Shown in pieces: positions 24,951 to 33,488 of a stretch of DNA of 48,917 nt; position 1 is the first letter of the stretch; every line of letters begins with the position of its first letter. Both the position numbers and the translations under genes were made by a program. The DNA comes from an uncultured Erysipelotrichaceae bacterium (GTDB lineage: Bacteria; Bacillota_I; Bacilli_A; RFN20; CAG-826). The stretch lies in the NCBI GenBank assembly GCA_902800355.1, contig CADCEE010000006.1:1-48917 (forward strand), written 5' to 3'. The notes under the pieces were generated by a model. The model was not told where the DNA came from, did not search any database, and worked only from the letters and a program-made list of their open reading frames with translations.

Positions 24951-25175
24951 CATAAAAATTGAATTTTTAAGTTTTTAAGGAAATGGCGATATTTTTTGCT
25001 AGACATATTAGCAGATTTTTACTTTGTGAATATAACCTACTACACTATATTTACTAGTGTGTTTTTGTTACTTTTAATTTTGTTGATTATAAAAAATATT
25101 TAATTATTTTTTTCCTTCTTAGGACTTTTTCCTATAGAATATATGTAATTAATCTATGATTAAGGAGGGATATCT
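24951..25175. other. divergent rpsD/ezrA intergenic region
   Basis: The rest of the 414-bp gene-free stretch between rpsD and ezrA is very AT-rich. It holds a short inverted repeat ACACTA/TAGTGT near 25042-25060 and TAGGA/TCCTA near 25121-25135 just before a TAGAAT box that may be the ezrA -10. The ezrA Shine-Dalgarno AAGGAGGG is clear. I see no coding frame or other recognisable RNA here. Confidence 0.4.
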
Positions 25176-26888
25176 ATGGTTGTTGGTCTTGCTACTGGCG
25201 AATTAGTTGCGTTAATCGTTGCCATCGCTATTGTTGTGATTGGTGGCGGAATTTTATTTTACTTGTTTGTCTATTTCAGATTTAACTGTCGAAAGCAAGT
25301 TCGTAATCTAGAAAAACAATTTTCATATTATGATTCTTTACTTATCGGACAAGATAGCCAATATATCCATAGACTAGAAATTATTTCTAGAACCAACCTC
25401 CTTTATATGGACAAATATGAATATTTCCAAAGAAGATTTAGAAATATCTATGATATCGAAGATAAATATGCGGATTCTATCCTTAAACAGCTATCCGCTT
25501 TAATTAAAGCTAAACAATATAAGAATATTAAATCCGTTATTAGCGAAGCTAAAAAAGCAATTGATACTTTAAGTGAAAGTGTCAAATCTTTAGATCACGA
25601 TTTATACGAAGTGATTAAACTTGAGGAAGATTGTAGACGTAGTATCGATCACTTAAAAGAAGTGTACCGTCACGTTAAACAAACTTATTATTCAGAGTCT
25701 GATGATTTAGAACTTGTCGCTCCAACATTTAACAAAATGTTTGATAAGATTGACTCTAAATTCTCTAAGTTTGATGACATGCTTGAAGGAGCGGAATATG
25801 AAGAGATCCAAGATGAAATTGATTCTTTAGATGATGTGTTAAATGCCTTAGGACATGTCCTAATTGATTTATCTACACTCTGTAGAACAGTTAAAACTGT
25901 TATCCCAGAAAGACTAGCGGGACTACAAAACAAATATAAAGACACTGAAAAAGAAGGTGTCCCTCTATACCATTTATCTTTCAAAGTTCACGTTGATGAA
26001 TGGAAAAAGAAGATATCTGAATTAACTAAGAAAATTATTAACCTTCAATGTGGTGGTATTAAAACTCAATGTGACATCATCTTAACTGAGATTGATGAAT
26101 ATGGAAAATTATTAGATGAAGAAATCTCCGCCAGAGAATATTTCAATGGAAACTATACCCGCATTTATAACCAAGTTAATGAAGTTGAAAAACTCTTCTT
26201 AAGAATATGTGCGGTCCTTCCAGAGATCAAAGAATTCTATTTAGTTAGCGAACTTGAAAATGATCGTATTAACGAATTATCTAAATCCGTTGATAGCCTT
26301 GGAAGCGCAAAACGTTATTTAGATGGTTTTGTGCATAGTGGCACTCGTCAACCATTCTCACTTCTTAAAACTAAACTAGATGAACTTGAAGAGAACTATA
26401 AAGTGGTTAATGAAGGGGTAATGAACTTTAAGGACTACGTAGATTCCTTAAAGAGCACCGCTGAAGAAGCCTATAACTTAATTTCTGTTTATTATCACCG
26501 TATTAAATTAACAGAAAGTTTATTAGATGAAATTGGTAATGAAGCGATTAAAGCTAATTATCAAGAAAAGATTGATGCTGTCTATGATGTTTTAAATGAT
26601 ATTTATGATCAAATTCAATCTAAACCAATTAATGTTGATGAAGTCTCTCGTAAAACTGAGAAACTTAAAAACCTTGCTAATGCAATGTTTGAAGAAGTGG
26701 AATCTATTTCTAGAAATCAAAAAGCAGCAGAAACATCGATTATGCTTCTTAATCAAGAAAGAGATGAACAAGACGTTAATCAAACAGTGGTTGGATTAGA
26801 ACTCGGCTTTGAAAAAGGAGAATTCGCCACAGTTAATTCTCAAGCAACTTCTATTTATAGAAATAGACACACAAACTCTAATGCCTAA
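25176..26888 (+). CDS. ezrA: septation ring formation regulator EzrA
   Basis: Membrane-anchored modulator of FtsZ ring assembly in Bacilli. The 570-residue protein has one N-terminal transmembrane segment near 8-34 and then a long, charged coiled-coil body of helical repeats, ending in a short disordered tail. Length is near the family's 560-575. A strong GGAGGG lies 6 nt before the ATG. Its stop lies 3' of the ATG of the cysteine desulfurase gene (8-bp overlap), and ezrA-nifS-thiI order matches B. subtilis. Presence of EzrA implies FtsZ-based division. Confidence 0.92.
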   Translation: MVVGLATGELVALIVAIAIVVIGGGILFYLFVYFRFNCRKQVRNLEKQFSYYDSLLIGQDSQYIHRLEIISRTNLLYMDKYEYFQRRFRNIYDIEDKYADSILKQLSALIKAKQYKNIKSVISEAKKAIDTLSESVKSLDHDLYEVIKLEEDCRRSIDHLKEVYRHVKQTYYSESDDLELVAPTFNKMFDKIDSKFSKFDDMLEGAEYEEIQDEIDSLDDVLNALGHVLIDLSTLCRTVKTVIPERLAGLQNKYKDTEKEGVPLYHLSFKVHVDEWKKKISELTKKIINLQCGGIKTQCDIILTEIDEYGKLLDEEISAREYFNGNYTRIYNQVNEVEKLFLRICAVLPEIKEFYLVSELENDRINELSKSVDSLGSAKRYLDGFVHSGTRQPFSLLKTKLDELEENYKVVNEGVMNFKDYVDSLKSTAEEAYNLISVYYHRIKLTESLLDEIGNEAIKANYQEKIDAVYDVLNDIYDQIQSKPINVDEVSRKTEKLKNLANAMFEEVESISRNQKAAETSIMLLNQERDEQDVNQTVVGLELGFEKGEFATVNSQATSIYRNRHTNSNA

Positions 26889-28023
26889 TATTATTTATCT
26901 TGATAACGCTAGTACTACTAAACTTGACCCAAAAGTTAAGGAAGTGTTTTCTAACGCTTTAGATAAATATTCCGCTAATCCTAGTAGCATTCATAAATTA
27001 GGCCAAGAAGCTAATTATTTATTAAATAAGACCAGAGATGAAATTTTAACTTTGTTAAAATGTAATGACCACCAGGTCATCTTTACTAGTGGAGCGACTG
27101 AATCTAATAATTTAGCTATAAAAGGAACTTGTTTAAGATATAAATCTAGAGGTAATCACATCATTACTTCTATTTATGAACACCCTTCAGTACTTGAAGC
27201 TTTTAGGCAGTTAGAAAAAGAATTTGGATTTGAAGTTACTTATTTATATCCAGATAGTAACGGCATTATTACAGTTGAAGAAGTTAAGTCCGCTATTAAA
27301 AAGGAGACAATCTTTGTTTCGATTATGGCGGTTAATAATGAGATTGGTAGTGTTAATCCAATCGAACAAATTGCTGATATGCTTAAAGCTTATCCTAAAG
27401 TGATTTTTCATAGTGACGCTGCTCAATTAATTGGAAAGACTGATAAGTCTATCAATTTTAATAAAATTGATTTATTAACAATTTCCGCTCATAAGATGCA
27501 TGGGTTAGTTTCTAGCGGTGTTTTAATCAAAAGAAAGAAAATTGAATTATTTCCTTTAGCTAGTGGAGGTGGACAAGAATATAACTTTAGAAGTGGGACT
27601 AATGATTTAGCTAGCGCCTTAGCTTTTAAGAAAACTTTAGAACTTGCCATAGTTAATCAAAAAGAAAGATATGAACATGTTTCTAGTCTAGCGGAACGTT
27701 TACTTAATTATCTTAAAGATAACCATTCTTTATATGAATTAAATGTCTCTAATCCTATTAATCCATATATTATTAATTTCTCTTCTATTAAGAAGAAAGG
27801 ATCAGTAGTGGTAGAGGCTCTTAGTAATGCCGGGATTATGGTATCTTCAATAAGTGCTTGTCACTCTTCTAAAGAAAAAGGAAGTTATGTTGTAGCTTCT
27901 CTTAAAAAGAGCGAAAACATCTTTAATAATACAGTCCGTGTTTCTTTAGATTATTTAAACACAATGGAAGAAATAGACACTTTAGTGTCTACTTTAGATA
28001 AAATCATAAAGGATATTCGTTAA
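26881..28023 (+). CDS. nifS: NifS/IscS-type cysteine desulfurase, ThiI partner
   Basis: PLP enzyme that removes sulfur from cysteine; the gene next to thiI usually supplies sulfur for s4U in tRNA. The 380-residue protein has IYLDNASTT near 4-12, GATESNNLAIKG near 70-81, SDAAQ near 178-182, the PLP lysine in SAHKMHG near 201-207, and the sulfur-carrying cysteine in ISACHSS near 325-331. The frame is open into ezrA; the ATG at 26881 is chosen by the family N-terminus and overlaps the ezrA end by 8 bp, with no Shine-Dalgarno, so coupling is likely. Confidence 0.93.
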   Translation: MPNIIYLDNASTTKLDPKVKEVFSNALDKYSANPSSIHKLGQEANYLLNKTRDEILTLLKCNDHQVIFTSGATESNNLAIKGTCLRYKSRGNHIITSIYEHPSVLEAFRQLEKEFGFEVTYLYPDSNGIITVEEVKSAIKKETIFVSIMAVNNEIGSVNPIEQIADMLKAYPKVIFHSDAAQLIGKTDKSINFNKIDLLTISAHKMHGLVSSGVLIKRKKIELFPLASGGGQEYNFRSGTNDLASALAFKKTLELAIVNQKERYEHVSSLAERLLNYLKDNHSLYELNVSNPINPYIINFSSIKKKGSVVVEALSNAGIMVSSISACHSSKEKGSYVVASLKKSENIFNNTVRVSLDYLNTMEEIDTLVSTLDKIIKDIR

Positions 28024-28024
28024 T

Positions 28025-29182
28025 ATGGTTAGTTATGATTATATAATGGTGAGATTTGGTGAGTTATCCACCAAAGGTAAGAATAAGAAAGATTTTATTC
28101 ATACTTTATATTTGAATATTAAACACTCATTAAAAGATTTTAATGTGGAAGTGGAATCTCGACATGATCATATCTATGTTCATTTAAACGGCAATGAATA
28201 TGAACCAATTATTGAAAGACTACAAGATATATCTGGTATTCAAGGTTTATCCTTAGTGGCCCGCATTGAAAGTGACATTGAAAAGATAAAAGAGTCTTCT
28301 TTAGAACTTATCAAACTAGAAGAAGGTAAAACCTTTAAAGTAAAAGTCAAAAGAAGCAATAAAAGATTTCCTCTTCATAGTGAAGAGATCACTAGAATCG
28401 TTGCTCCAGTTATTTTAAAAAACACAAGTTTAAAAGTTGATGTTCATAATCCCGATATTTTATTAAATATCGAAGTTAGAGATGAAGGTACATATATCTT
28501 TGTAAAAACATATCCTGGAGCAGGAGGATATCCTTTAGGAGTAGCAGGTAAATCTATGCATATGCTTTCTGGAGGAATTGATTCTCCAGTTGCCGCTTAT
28601 CTTATGATGAAAAGAGGAGTGACAATTGAATGTATTCATTTTGCCTCCCCGCCATATACTCAAGAAGCAGTTATTTATAAACTTATCGATTTATTAACTA
28701 AGTTAAATAGATATCAACCTCGTATAAGACTTCATATCGTTCCATTTACTAAAATTCAAGAAGCAATCTATGATAATGCGCCTGAAAGTTACTGCATTAC
28801 CATAATGCGAAGAATGATGTATCGTTTAGCAAGTTTACTTGCTAGAAGAAGAAATTGCCCAGTTATTTCTACTGGAGAATCAGTAGGCCAAGTAGCGAGT
28901 CAAACTCTTCAATCCATGGCCACAATTAATGAAGTGACCTCCACTCCAGTCATTAGACCATGTGCGACTATGGATAAATTAGAAATAATTAAATTATCTA
29001 AAAAGATCGATACCTTTGATATTTCTATTAGACCATATGAAGATTGCTGCACGATCTTTACTCCAAAAGCTCCTAAGACCGCTCCTAGATTAGAAGAAGC
29101 TAAGGAATACGAAGAGAAGTTTGATTACGAATCTTTAATTAATGAAGCTTTAAATAATATCGAAGTAAAAATTATAGAATAA
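28025..29182 (+). CDS. thiI: tRNA 4-thiouridine synthase ThiI
   Basis: Adenylates and thiolates U8 of tRNA. The 385-residue protein has an N-terminal ferredoxin-like and THUMP region (about 60-165), the PP-loop LSGGIDSPVAAY near 180-191 and TGESVGQVASQTLQS near 284-298. The C-terminal rhodanese domain of enterobacterial ThiI is absent, as in Bacillus. It follows the desulfurase by one base. Confidence 0.95.
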   Translation: MVSYDYIMVRFGELSTKGKNKKDFIHTLYLNIKHSLKDFNVEVESRHDHIYVHLNGNEYEPIIERLQDISGIQGLSLVARIESDIEKIKESSLELIKLEEGKTFKVKVKRSNKRFPLHSEEITRIVAPVILKNTSLKVDVHNPDILLNIEVRDEGTYIFVKTYPGAGGYPLGVAGKSMHMLSGGIDSPVAAYLMMKRGVTIECIHFASPPYTQEAVIYKLIDLLTKLNRYQPRIRLHIVPFTKIQEAIYDNAPESYCITIMRRMMYRLASLLARRRNCPVISTGESVGQVASQTLQSMATINEVTSTPVIRPCATMDKLEIIKLSKKIDTFDISIRPYEDCCTIFTPKAPKTAPRLEEAKEYEEKFDYESLINEALNNIEVKIIE

Positions 29183-29183
29183 G

Positions 29184-29212
29184 AAAAAGCCTGGGAAACC
29201 AGGCTTTATAAA
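29184..29212. terminator. bidirectional terminator between thiI and rplT
   Basis: Stem AAAGCCTGG/CCAGGCTTT with a GAAA loop at 29186-29207. The T run is better on the minus strand (after rplT) than on the plus strand. Confidence 0.85.
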
Positions 29213-29224
29213 TAATTAAAATAA

Positions 29225-29578
29225 TTATTTAACGTTTTTCTTAGCTGTCTTAACTAAATCGGCAAATGCTTGTGGATCGTTGATAGCTAATTCAGATAAC
29301 ATTTTTCTGTTAACTTGAACGTTAGCAACTTTTAATCCATACATGAATTTGCTATAAGAGATATCATTCATACGGCAAGCAGCGTTGATACGTCTGATCC
29401 ATAATTTTCTGTAATCTCTTTTGACAGTTCTACGAGAGATGTACGCATAGCGTAAGCTGTGCATGACTTGCTCTTTCGCAGTTTTGAAAAGTAAGTGTTT
29501 GCTACCGAAGTAACCTTTTGCTCTTTTGAGCATTCTCTTACGACGTGCGTGTGTGACTGTTCCACCTTTTACTCTCAT
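29225..29578 (-). CDS. rplT: 50S ribosomal protein L20
   Basis: Early 23S rRNA-binding assembly protein and repressor of its own operon in several bacteria. The 117-residue protein has the family start [20 protein letters not shown], with [14 protein letters not shown] and the [10 protein letters not shown] segment near 65-74. GGAGGA precedes the ATG. Last gene of infC-rpmI-rplT. Confidence 0.98.
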   Translation of the reverse strand: MRVKGGTVTHARRKRMLKRAKGYFGSKHLLFKTAKEQVMHSLRYAYISRRTVKRDYRKLWIRRINAACRMNDISYSKFMYGLKVANVQVNRKMLSELAINDPQAFADLVKTAKKNVK

Positions 29579-29591
29579 GGTTCAATCCTCC

Positions 29592-29786
29592 TTACTTCAC
29601 AATGAGATACTTAACTCTCTTATAGTCAGTCTTATGTAAGGCTGCACCTTTCATTAAGTGTCTCTTTTGTTTTGTGGTTTTGTGTGGGGCTAAATGTGAT
29701 GTGTAAGCGTGATGTCTTGTGACTTTTCCGCTGCCAGTGACTTTAATTCTTTTCATTAAAGCACGTTTGCTTTTCATTTTTGGCAT
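29592..29786 (-). CDS. rpmI: 50S ribosomal protein L35
   Basis: A 64-residue basic protein with the L35 pattern MPKMKSKRALMKRIKVTGSGK and the central HLAPHKTTKQKRHLMK stretch. GGAGG lies 8 nt before the ATG. It lies 12 bp after infC and 13 bp before rplT. Confidence 0.97.
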   Translation of the reverse strand: MPKMKSKRALMKRIKVTGSGKVTRHHAYTSHLAPHKTTKQKRHLMKGAALHKTDYKRVKYLIVK

Positions 29787-29798
29787 GTTAATTTCCTC

Positions 29799-30344
29799 CT
29801 ACTTTCTTTTTGGCGCTAATACTGCGATTAACCAGCGACCTTCCATAGCAGCAGGTTTTTCGATTGCTGCTTGGTCGCCTAATAATTCGATGAACTTATT
29901 TAGAGTTTCTTCTCCAACTTCAAGGTGAGTCATTTGTCTTCCACGATATCTCACTCCAACTTTAATCTTGTTGCCGGCGGCTAAGAATTTAGACGCAGCA
30001 CGTGCTTTGGTTTCCATATCATGTAAACCAATTTGTGGTGTGAGTTGAATTTCTTTAACTTCAATACGAACTTGATTCTTACGATTTTCTTTCGCTTTCT
30101 TTTGTTGTTCGTAACGGTATTTGCCGTAGTTAAGGATTTTGCACACTGGTGGAGTGGCATTTGGAGCAACACATAATAGATCTAAATTGAATTTATTAGC
30201 CTCTAATTGTGCTTCTCTAGCGGACATAACTCCTAATTGTTCTCCCTCTGGTCCGATTAATCTGACGCTTGGGAATCTAATTAGTTCGTTAACTAAATCT
30301 TTTGGTTGGTTGTTTGGCTTTCTGCCATTTTCTTGCTCTAAGAT
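29799..30344 (-). CDS. infC: translation initiation factor IF-3, probable AUC start
   Basis: IF-3 binds the 30S subunit and checks start codons. The protein has the N-domain VRLIGPEGEQLGVMSAREA, the linker with KKAKENRKNQVRIEVKEIQL and the C-domain ending GRWLIAVLAPK. No AUG, GUG or UUG is suitably placed: the ATG at 30353 touches the Shine-Dalgarno AAAGGAG (30354-30360). The codon 9 nt past GGAG is ATC at 30344, giving 181 residues. IF-3 genes commonly use AUU, AUA or AUC starts for self-control. The exact codon (AUC, or less likely CUU/AUA) is inferred from spacing. Confidence 0.88.
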   Translation of the reverse strand: MLEQENGRKPNNQPKDLVNELIRFPSVRLIGPEGEQLGVMSAREAQLEANKFNLDLLCVAPNATPPVCKILNYGKYRYEQQKKAKENRKNQVRIEVKEIQLTPQIGLHDMETKARAASKFLAAGNKIKVGVRYRGRQMTHLEVGEETLNKFIELLGDQAAIEKPAAMEGRWLIAVLAPKRK

Positions 30345-30365
30345 AAGTATCATCTCCTTTTTCAC

Positions 30366-30480
30366 AAAAAACGGATGCAAGCATATTGCACCCGTAACAA
30401 TCTTAACCCCAAGAATGTAGTTGTTAGCCAATCAATACCGAATCGATCTGGCGAGAAGCGGGTGCCTCTGCTTTCTACCT
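30366..30480 (-). promoter_or_regulatory. infC leader with attenuator and antiterminator, probable L20 leader
   Basis: Read on the minus strand, an intrinsic terminator CGGGTGCAA-TATG-CTTGCATCCG (plus 30372-30393) is followed by six Ts (30366-30371) and then directly by the infC Shine-Dalgarno. About 65 nt upstream, GCACCCG (plus 30459-30465) is exactly complementary to the CGGGTGC of the terminator's first arm, giving a competing antiterminator. This is the design expected for L20-controlled attenuation of infC-rpmI-rplT, known in B. subtilis; the ligand here is inferred. Confidence 0.78.
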
Positions 30481-30496
30481 TTATTTTGCGTGGTTT

Positions 30497-30526
30497 ATTC
30501 TACTACTAGATATATCTAATAGTAAA
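30497..30526 (-). promoter_or_regulatory. probable infC promoter with overlapping inverted repeat
   Basis: Minus-strand TTTACT (plus 30521-30526), 18-bp spacer, TAGAAT (plus 30497-30502). A 22-bp imperfect palindrome (11-nt arms, one mismatch) at 30502-30523 fills the spacer. It directly follows the thrS stop and has no T run, so it is not an obvious terminator. Confidence 0.5.
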
Positions 30527-30533
30527 GTACTTT

Positions 30534-32294
30534 TTATCGTTTTTTATTTTCGATTTCTTCTTTTAGAAGTTTATTGAATTCTTCTAATGAGACTGTGATT
30601 TGATCTTTTTGTCCGTATTTACGGTAAGTAACAGTTCCATTATCTCTTTCGTTATCGCCAATAACGATGGTGTAAGGAATCTTTCTTACTTGGCTATTTC
30701 TTAATCTATAACCAAGTTTTTCGTTAGCGTCATCTAGTTCAACACGGAATCCTTGTTTTAACATACATTCCTTAACTTTTTGAGCATACTCTAAATGGAA
30801 CTCATTGTTAACTGGAAGGATGTTAACTTGAACAGGAGCGAACCAACAAGGGAAAGCACCTGCGAAGTTTTCAATAATCATGCCGGTAAAGCGTTCAATA
30901 CTACCTAAACACGCTCTATGAATCATGATTGGTCTTTCTTTTTCTCCATCTTTATTAATGTAGAATAATTCAAACCTTTCAGGTAAATTCATATCGAGTT
31001 GTATGGTGCCGCATTGCCAGACTCTATTCATACTATCTTTAAGCTTGAAGTCGAGTTTTGGTCCGTAGAATGCTCCATCGCCTGGATTGATCTTAAATTC
31101 TTTGCCAGTTTTTAAACAAACTTCTTTTAAAATAGCTTCAGATTTATTCCAAATATTGATATCTCCGATATAACCTTCTTCTGGTCTAGTTGATAATTCA
31201 ATTTTATAGTCTAAACCAAAGACATTATAGATCTCATCATAGAGTTTAATGATGGAACTAATTTCATCTTCAATTTGGTCTTCTCTAACATAAGTATGAG
31301 CATCATCTTGAGTGAAACTTCTAACACGGAATAAACCGTTAAGAGCGCCGCTAGCTTCATGTCTATGAACTAAACCGAGTTCGGCTAATCTAATTGGTAA
31401 ATCTTTATAGGAGTGTAATGAATTCTTATAAACGAGAATACTTCCTGGACAGTTCATTGGTTTAATCGCGAAATCTTTGTCATCTACTTTAGTAGTGTAC
31501 ATGTTTTCTTGATAGTGATCCCAGTGACCTGAAGTCTCCCATAATTCACGAGAAAGAATAATTGGAGTGTTAATGAATTGATAGCCATATCGAGTATGGA
31601 TTTCTCTCCAATATTTCTTAATTTCTTCTAACATTATCATGCCGTTAGGGAGCCAGAATGGGAATCCTGGACCATATTCAGAAAGCATGAATAAACCAAG
31701 TTGTCTTCCTAAAATACGGTGGTCTCTTTTTTTACGTTCTTCTAAAACATTAAGATGATTTTCTAAATCAGCAGCAGAGAACCAGGAAGTTCCATAAATT
31801 CTCACAAGCATCTTATTTTTAGAATCGCCTCTCCAATAAGCACCTGCTAAATTTAATAATTTGAAATATTTGATTTGGCCAGTACTTAAGATATGAGGAC
31901 CACGACATAAGTCAGTGAATTTTCCTTGAGTGAAAATAGTGATATCTTCATCGATATCTTTAATTAATTCCACTTTATATGGATTAGATTTAAATCTTTC
32001 TAAAGCTTGTTCCTTAGTTAAGACTTCTCTAACGATTCTTTCATCTTTAGATGAAAGTTCGTGCATTTTCTTTTCAATTTTTCTTAAATCTTCTTCTCCG
32101 ATTTGTTCTTCGAAGTCGATGTCATAGTAGAATCCTTCTTCAATCGCTGGACCAAATCCAAACTTCGCAGTTGGATATAATTCACTAATGGCTTCTGCCA
32201 TCAAGTGACTGGTGGAGTGATTTAATACCTCAAAGGCTTCTTTTGATGATTTTTCTATTTCGACGATTGAACCGTCATGTTGTTGAATTTTCAT
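30534..32294 (-). CDS. thrS: threonyl-tRNA synthetase lacking most of the TGS domain
   Basis: Charges tRNA-Thr. The 586-residue class II enzyme has an editing domain with HSTSH near 27-31 and the DLCRGPH cysteine near 128, then the catalytic core (GFPFWLPNG, KPMNCPG, RLAELGLVHRHEASGAL, RSFTQDDAHTY) and the anticodon-binding C-terminus. Usual length is about 640: the N-terminal TGS domain is cut to about 25 residues. Start at 32294 follows GGAGG by 9 nt; an in-frame TTG further upstream would sit before that site. Follows pfkA with a 55-nt gap and no T-box. Confidence 0.95.
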   Translation of the reverse strand: MKIQQHDGSIVEIEKSSKEAFEVLNHSTSHLMAEAISELYPTAKFGFGPAIEEGFYYDIDFEEQIGEEDLRKIEKKMHELSSKDERIVREVLTKEQALERFKSNPYKVELIKDIDEDITIFTQGKFTDLCRGPHILSTGQIKYFKLLNLAGAYWRGDSKNKMLVRIYGTSWFSAADLENHLNVLEERKKRDHRILGRQLGLFMLSEYGPGFPFWLPNGMIMLEEIKKYWREIHTRYGYQFINTPIILSRELWETSGHWDHYQENMYTTKVDDKDFAIKPMNCPGSILVYKNSLHSYKDLPIRLAELGLVHRHEASGALNGLFRVRSFTQDDAHTYVREDQIEDEISSIIKLYDEIYNVFGLDYKIELSTRPEEGYIGDINIWNKSEAILKEVCLKTGKEFKINPGDGAFYGPKLDFKLKDSMNRVWQCGTIQLDMNLPERFELFYINKDGEKERPIMIHRACLGSIERFTGMIIENFAGAFPCWFAPVQVNILPVNNEFHLEYAQKVKECMLKQGFRVELDDANEKLGYRLRNSQVRKIPYTIVIGDNERDNGTVTYRKYGQKDQITVSLEEFNKLLKEEIENKKR

Positions 32295-32349
32295 AATTAA
32301 TTTCCTCCGCAATACAATAGCGGGCTACCTTTCATAAATATTTTAATGA

Positions 32350-33312
32350 TTATTGTAATAAATCTATTAAGTCTCTTAATCCGTGGGTGTGTTCGTGCTT
32401 CAACTCTATAGCTTCAGCAATTGGCATGTCGATGATTTGTCCGCCTTTAACACCAATAACTTTACTAGTTGGATCTTCGCTCATAACGATATCCACACTC
32501 TTAGCGCCCATTCTAGCGGCTAACACTCTATCTTCAGCAGAAGGGGAGCCACCTCTTTGTAATCTACCAAGAACTTCGGTTCTTGTATCAAAACCTGTCT
32601 CTTCTTCAACTTTCTTCGCTAATTCATGAATATCGAGAAGGTTTTCACTGACTAAGATAATAGCATGGTTCTTATTTTGTGCCTTCATCTTACGAAGTTT
32701 TCTAAATAAGACTTCTTCTTTTAATGGGTGTTCAACACAAATTACACCTTCAGCACCTTCAGCTAGTCCAGCATATAAGGCAAGGTCACCACAATGACGT
32801 CCCATAACTTCAATCAAGGAACAACGTTGATGACTTCCAGATGTGTCTTTAAGTTTATCGACACATTCACAGATAGTGTTTAAAGCAGTGGAGAATCCAA
32901 TTGTTTGTTCTGTACTTCCAACGTCATTATCGATTGTGCCTGGAATACCAACAACTTTAATACCGTTTTTTGCTAAATCGTTTAATCCTCTAAATGTACC
33001 ATCTCCACCGATACCGACTAATGCATCGATTTCGAAGTCTTGGAGAATATTGGCGGCTCTTTTAGAGACTTTTGGATCTTTGAATTCTGGAAGTCTCGCA
33101 CTTCTAATGATTGTGCCACCTCTATTAATGATGTCTTGAGTAAAGTCTTTTGTAACTTGTTGAATTCTACCTTCAACTAGACCTTTTAAGCCATCATAGA
33201 CCACGTACATATCAACACCACGTGCTAATCCGGCACGAATGACTGCTCTAACACAAGCATTCATCCCTGGAGCGTCACCTCCACTTGTTAAGACAGCGAT
33301 TTTTTTAATCAT
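32350..33312 (-). CDS. pfkA: ATP-dependent 6-phosphofructokinase
   Basis: Key glycolytic enzyme converting fructose-6-phosphate to the 1,6-bisphosphate. The 320-residue protein has LTSGGDAPGMNA near 8-19, GGDGTFRG near 101-108, the catalytic GTIDND near 123-128, EVMGRHCG near 164-171 and RLQRGGSPSAEDR near 248-260. Gly104 following GGDG marks the ATP-dependent form. GAGG lies 8 nt before the ATG. Divergent from dnaB across a region rich in DnaA boxes. Confidence 0.97.
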   Translation of the reverse strand: MIKKIAVLTSGGDAPGMNACVRAVIRAGLARGVDMYVVYDGLKGLVEGRIQQVTKDFTQDIINRGGTIIRSARLPEFKDPKVSKRAANILQDFEIDALVGIGGDGTFRGLNDLAKNGIKVVGIPGTIDNDVGSTEQTIGFSTALNTICECVDKLKDTSGSHQRCSLIEVMGRHCGDLALYAGLAEGAEGVICVEHPLKEEVLFRKLRKMKAQNKNHAIILVSENLLDIHELAKKVEEETGFDTRTEVLGRLQRGGSPSAEDRVLAARMGAKSVDIVMSEDPTSKVIGVKGGQIIDMPIAEAIELKHEHTHGLRDLIDLLQ

Positions 33313-33328
33313 AATTTTTTCCTCGCAT

Positions 33329-33362
33329 TGCTATTTCAATAAAATAGCACGCGTCTATTATA
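33329..33362 (-). promoter_or_regulatory. pfkA promoter and 5'-end hairpin
   Basis: A perfect minus-strand TATAAT (plus 33357-33362) with only a weak TTTTTA -35 at 33380-33385. The transcript should begin near 33350, directly at a hairpin TGCTATTT-TATTG-AAATAGCA (33329-33349) that sits between the start site and the Shine-Dalgarno and may stabilise the mRNA 5' end. Confidence 0.6.
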
Positions 33363-33400
33363 AAACACTTTTAATGTATTAAAAATGATTTTGCATTTCT

Positions 33401-33426
33401 TTTTCCACAAAATGCATTGTGGATAA
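33401..33426. promoter_or_regulatory. inverted pair of DnaA boxes (pfkA side)
   Basis: TTTTCCACA at 33401-33409 (one mismatch to TTATCCACA) and a perfect TGTGGATAA at 33418-33426, in opposite orientation, 8 bp apart. The pair lies about 51-76 bp upstream of the predicted pfkA transcription start. Confidence 0.75.
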
Positions 33427-33488
33427 GTGCACTTTATAGGTTAAAAACTTATTTGATTTATACTATGTATAAATCTTTTAGTGGTCGA

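Noticed and set aside
25042-25060. Terminator-like repeat ACACTA/TAGTGT upstream of ezrA
   Set aside because: No gene upstream on the plus strand to terminate and no U run on the minus strand; left as an unexplained short repeat.
28064-28072. DnaA-box-like TTATCCACC inside thiI
   Set aside because: Single imperfect match within a coding region and no neighbours; expected by chance.
30345-30431. Extended N-terminus of IF-3 or a leader peptide reading through the infC attenuator
   Set aside because: The frame is open, but it starts at a TTG without a Shine-Dalgarno, crosses the terminator stem and adds 29 residues with no resemblance to IF-3.
32307-32323. Hairpin sequestering the thrS Shine-Dalgarno (CCGC/GCGG)
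   Set aside because: Only four base pairs with a long AT loop; too weak to support a switch.
32387-33139. Open frames antisense to pfkA
   Set aside because: They mirror the codon pattern of pfkA, lack ribosome sites and show no family resemblance.
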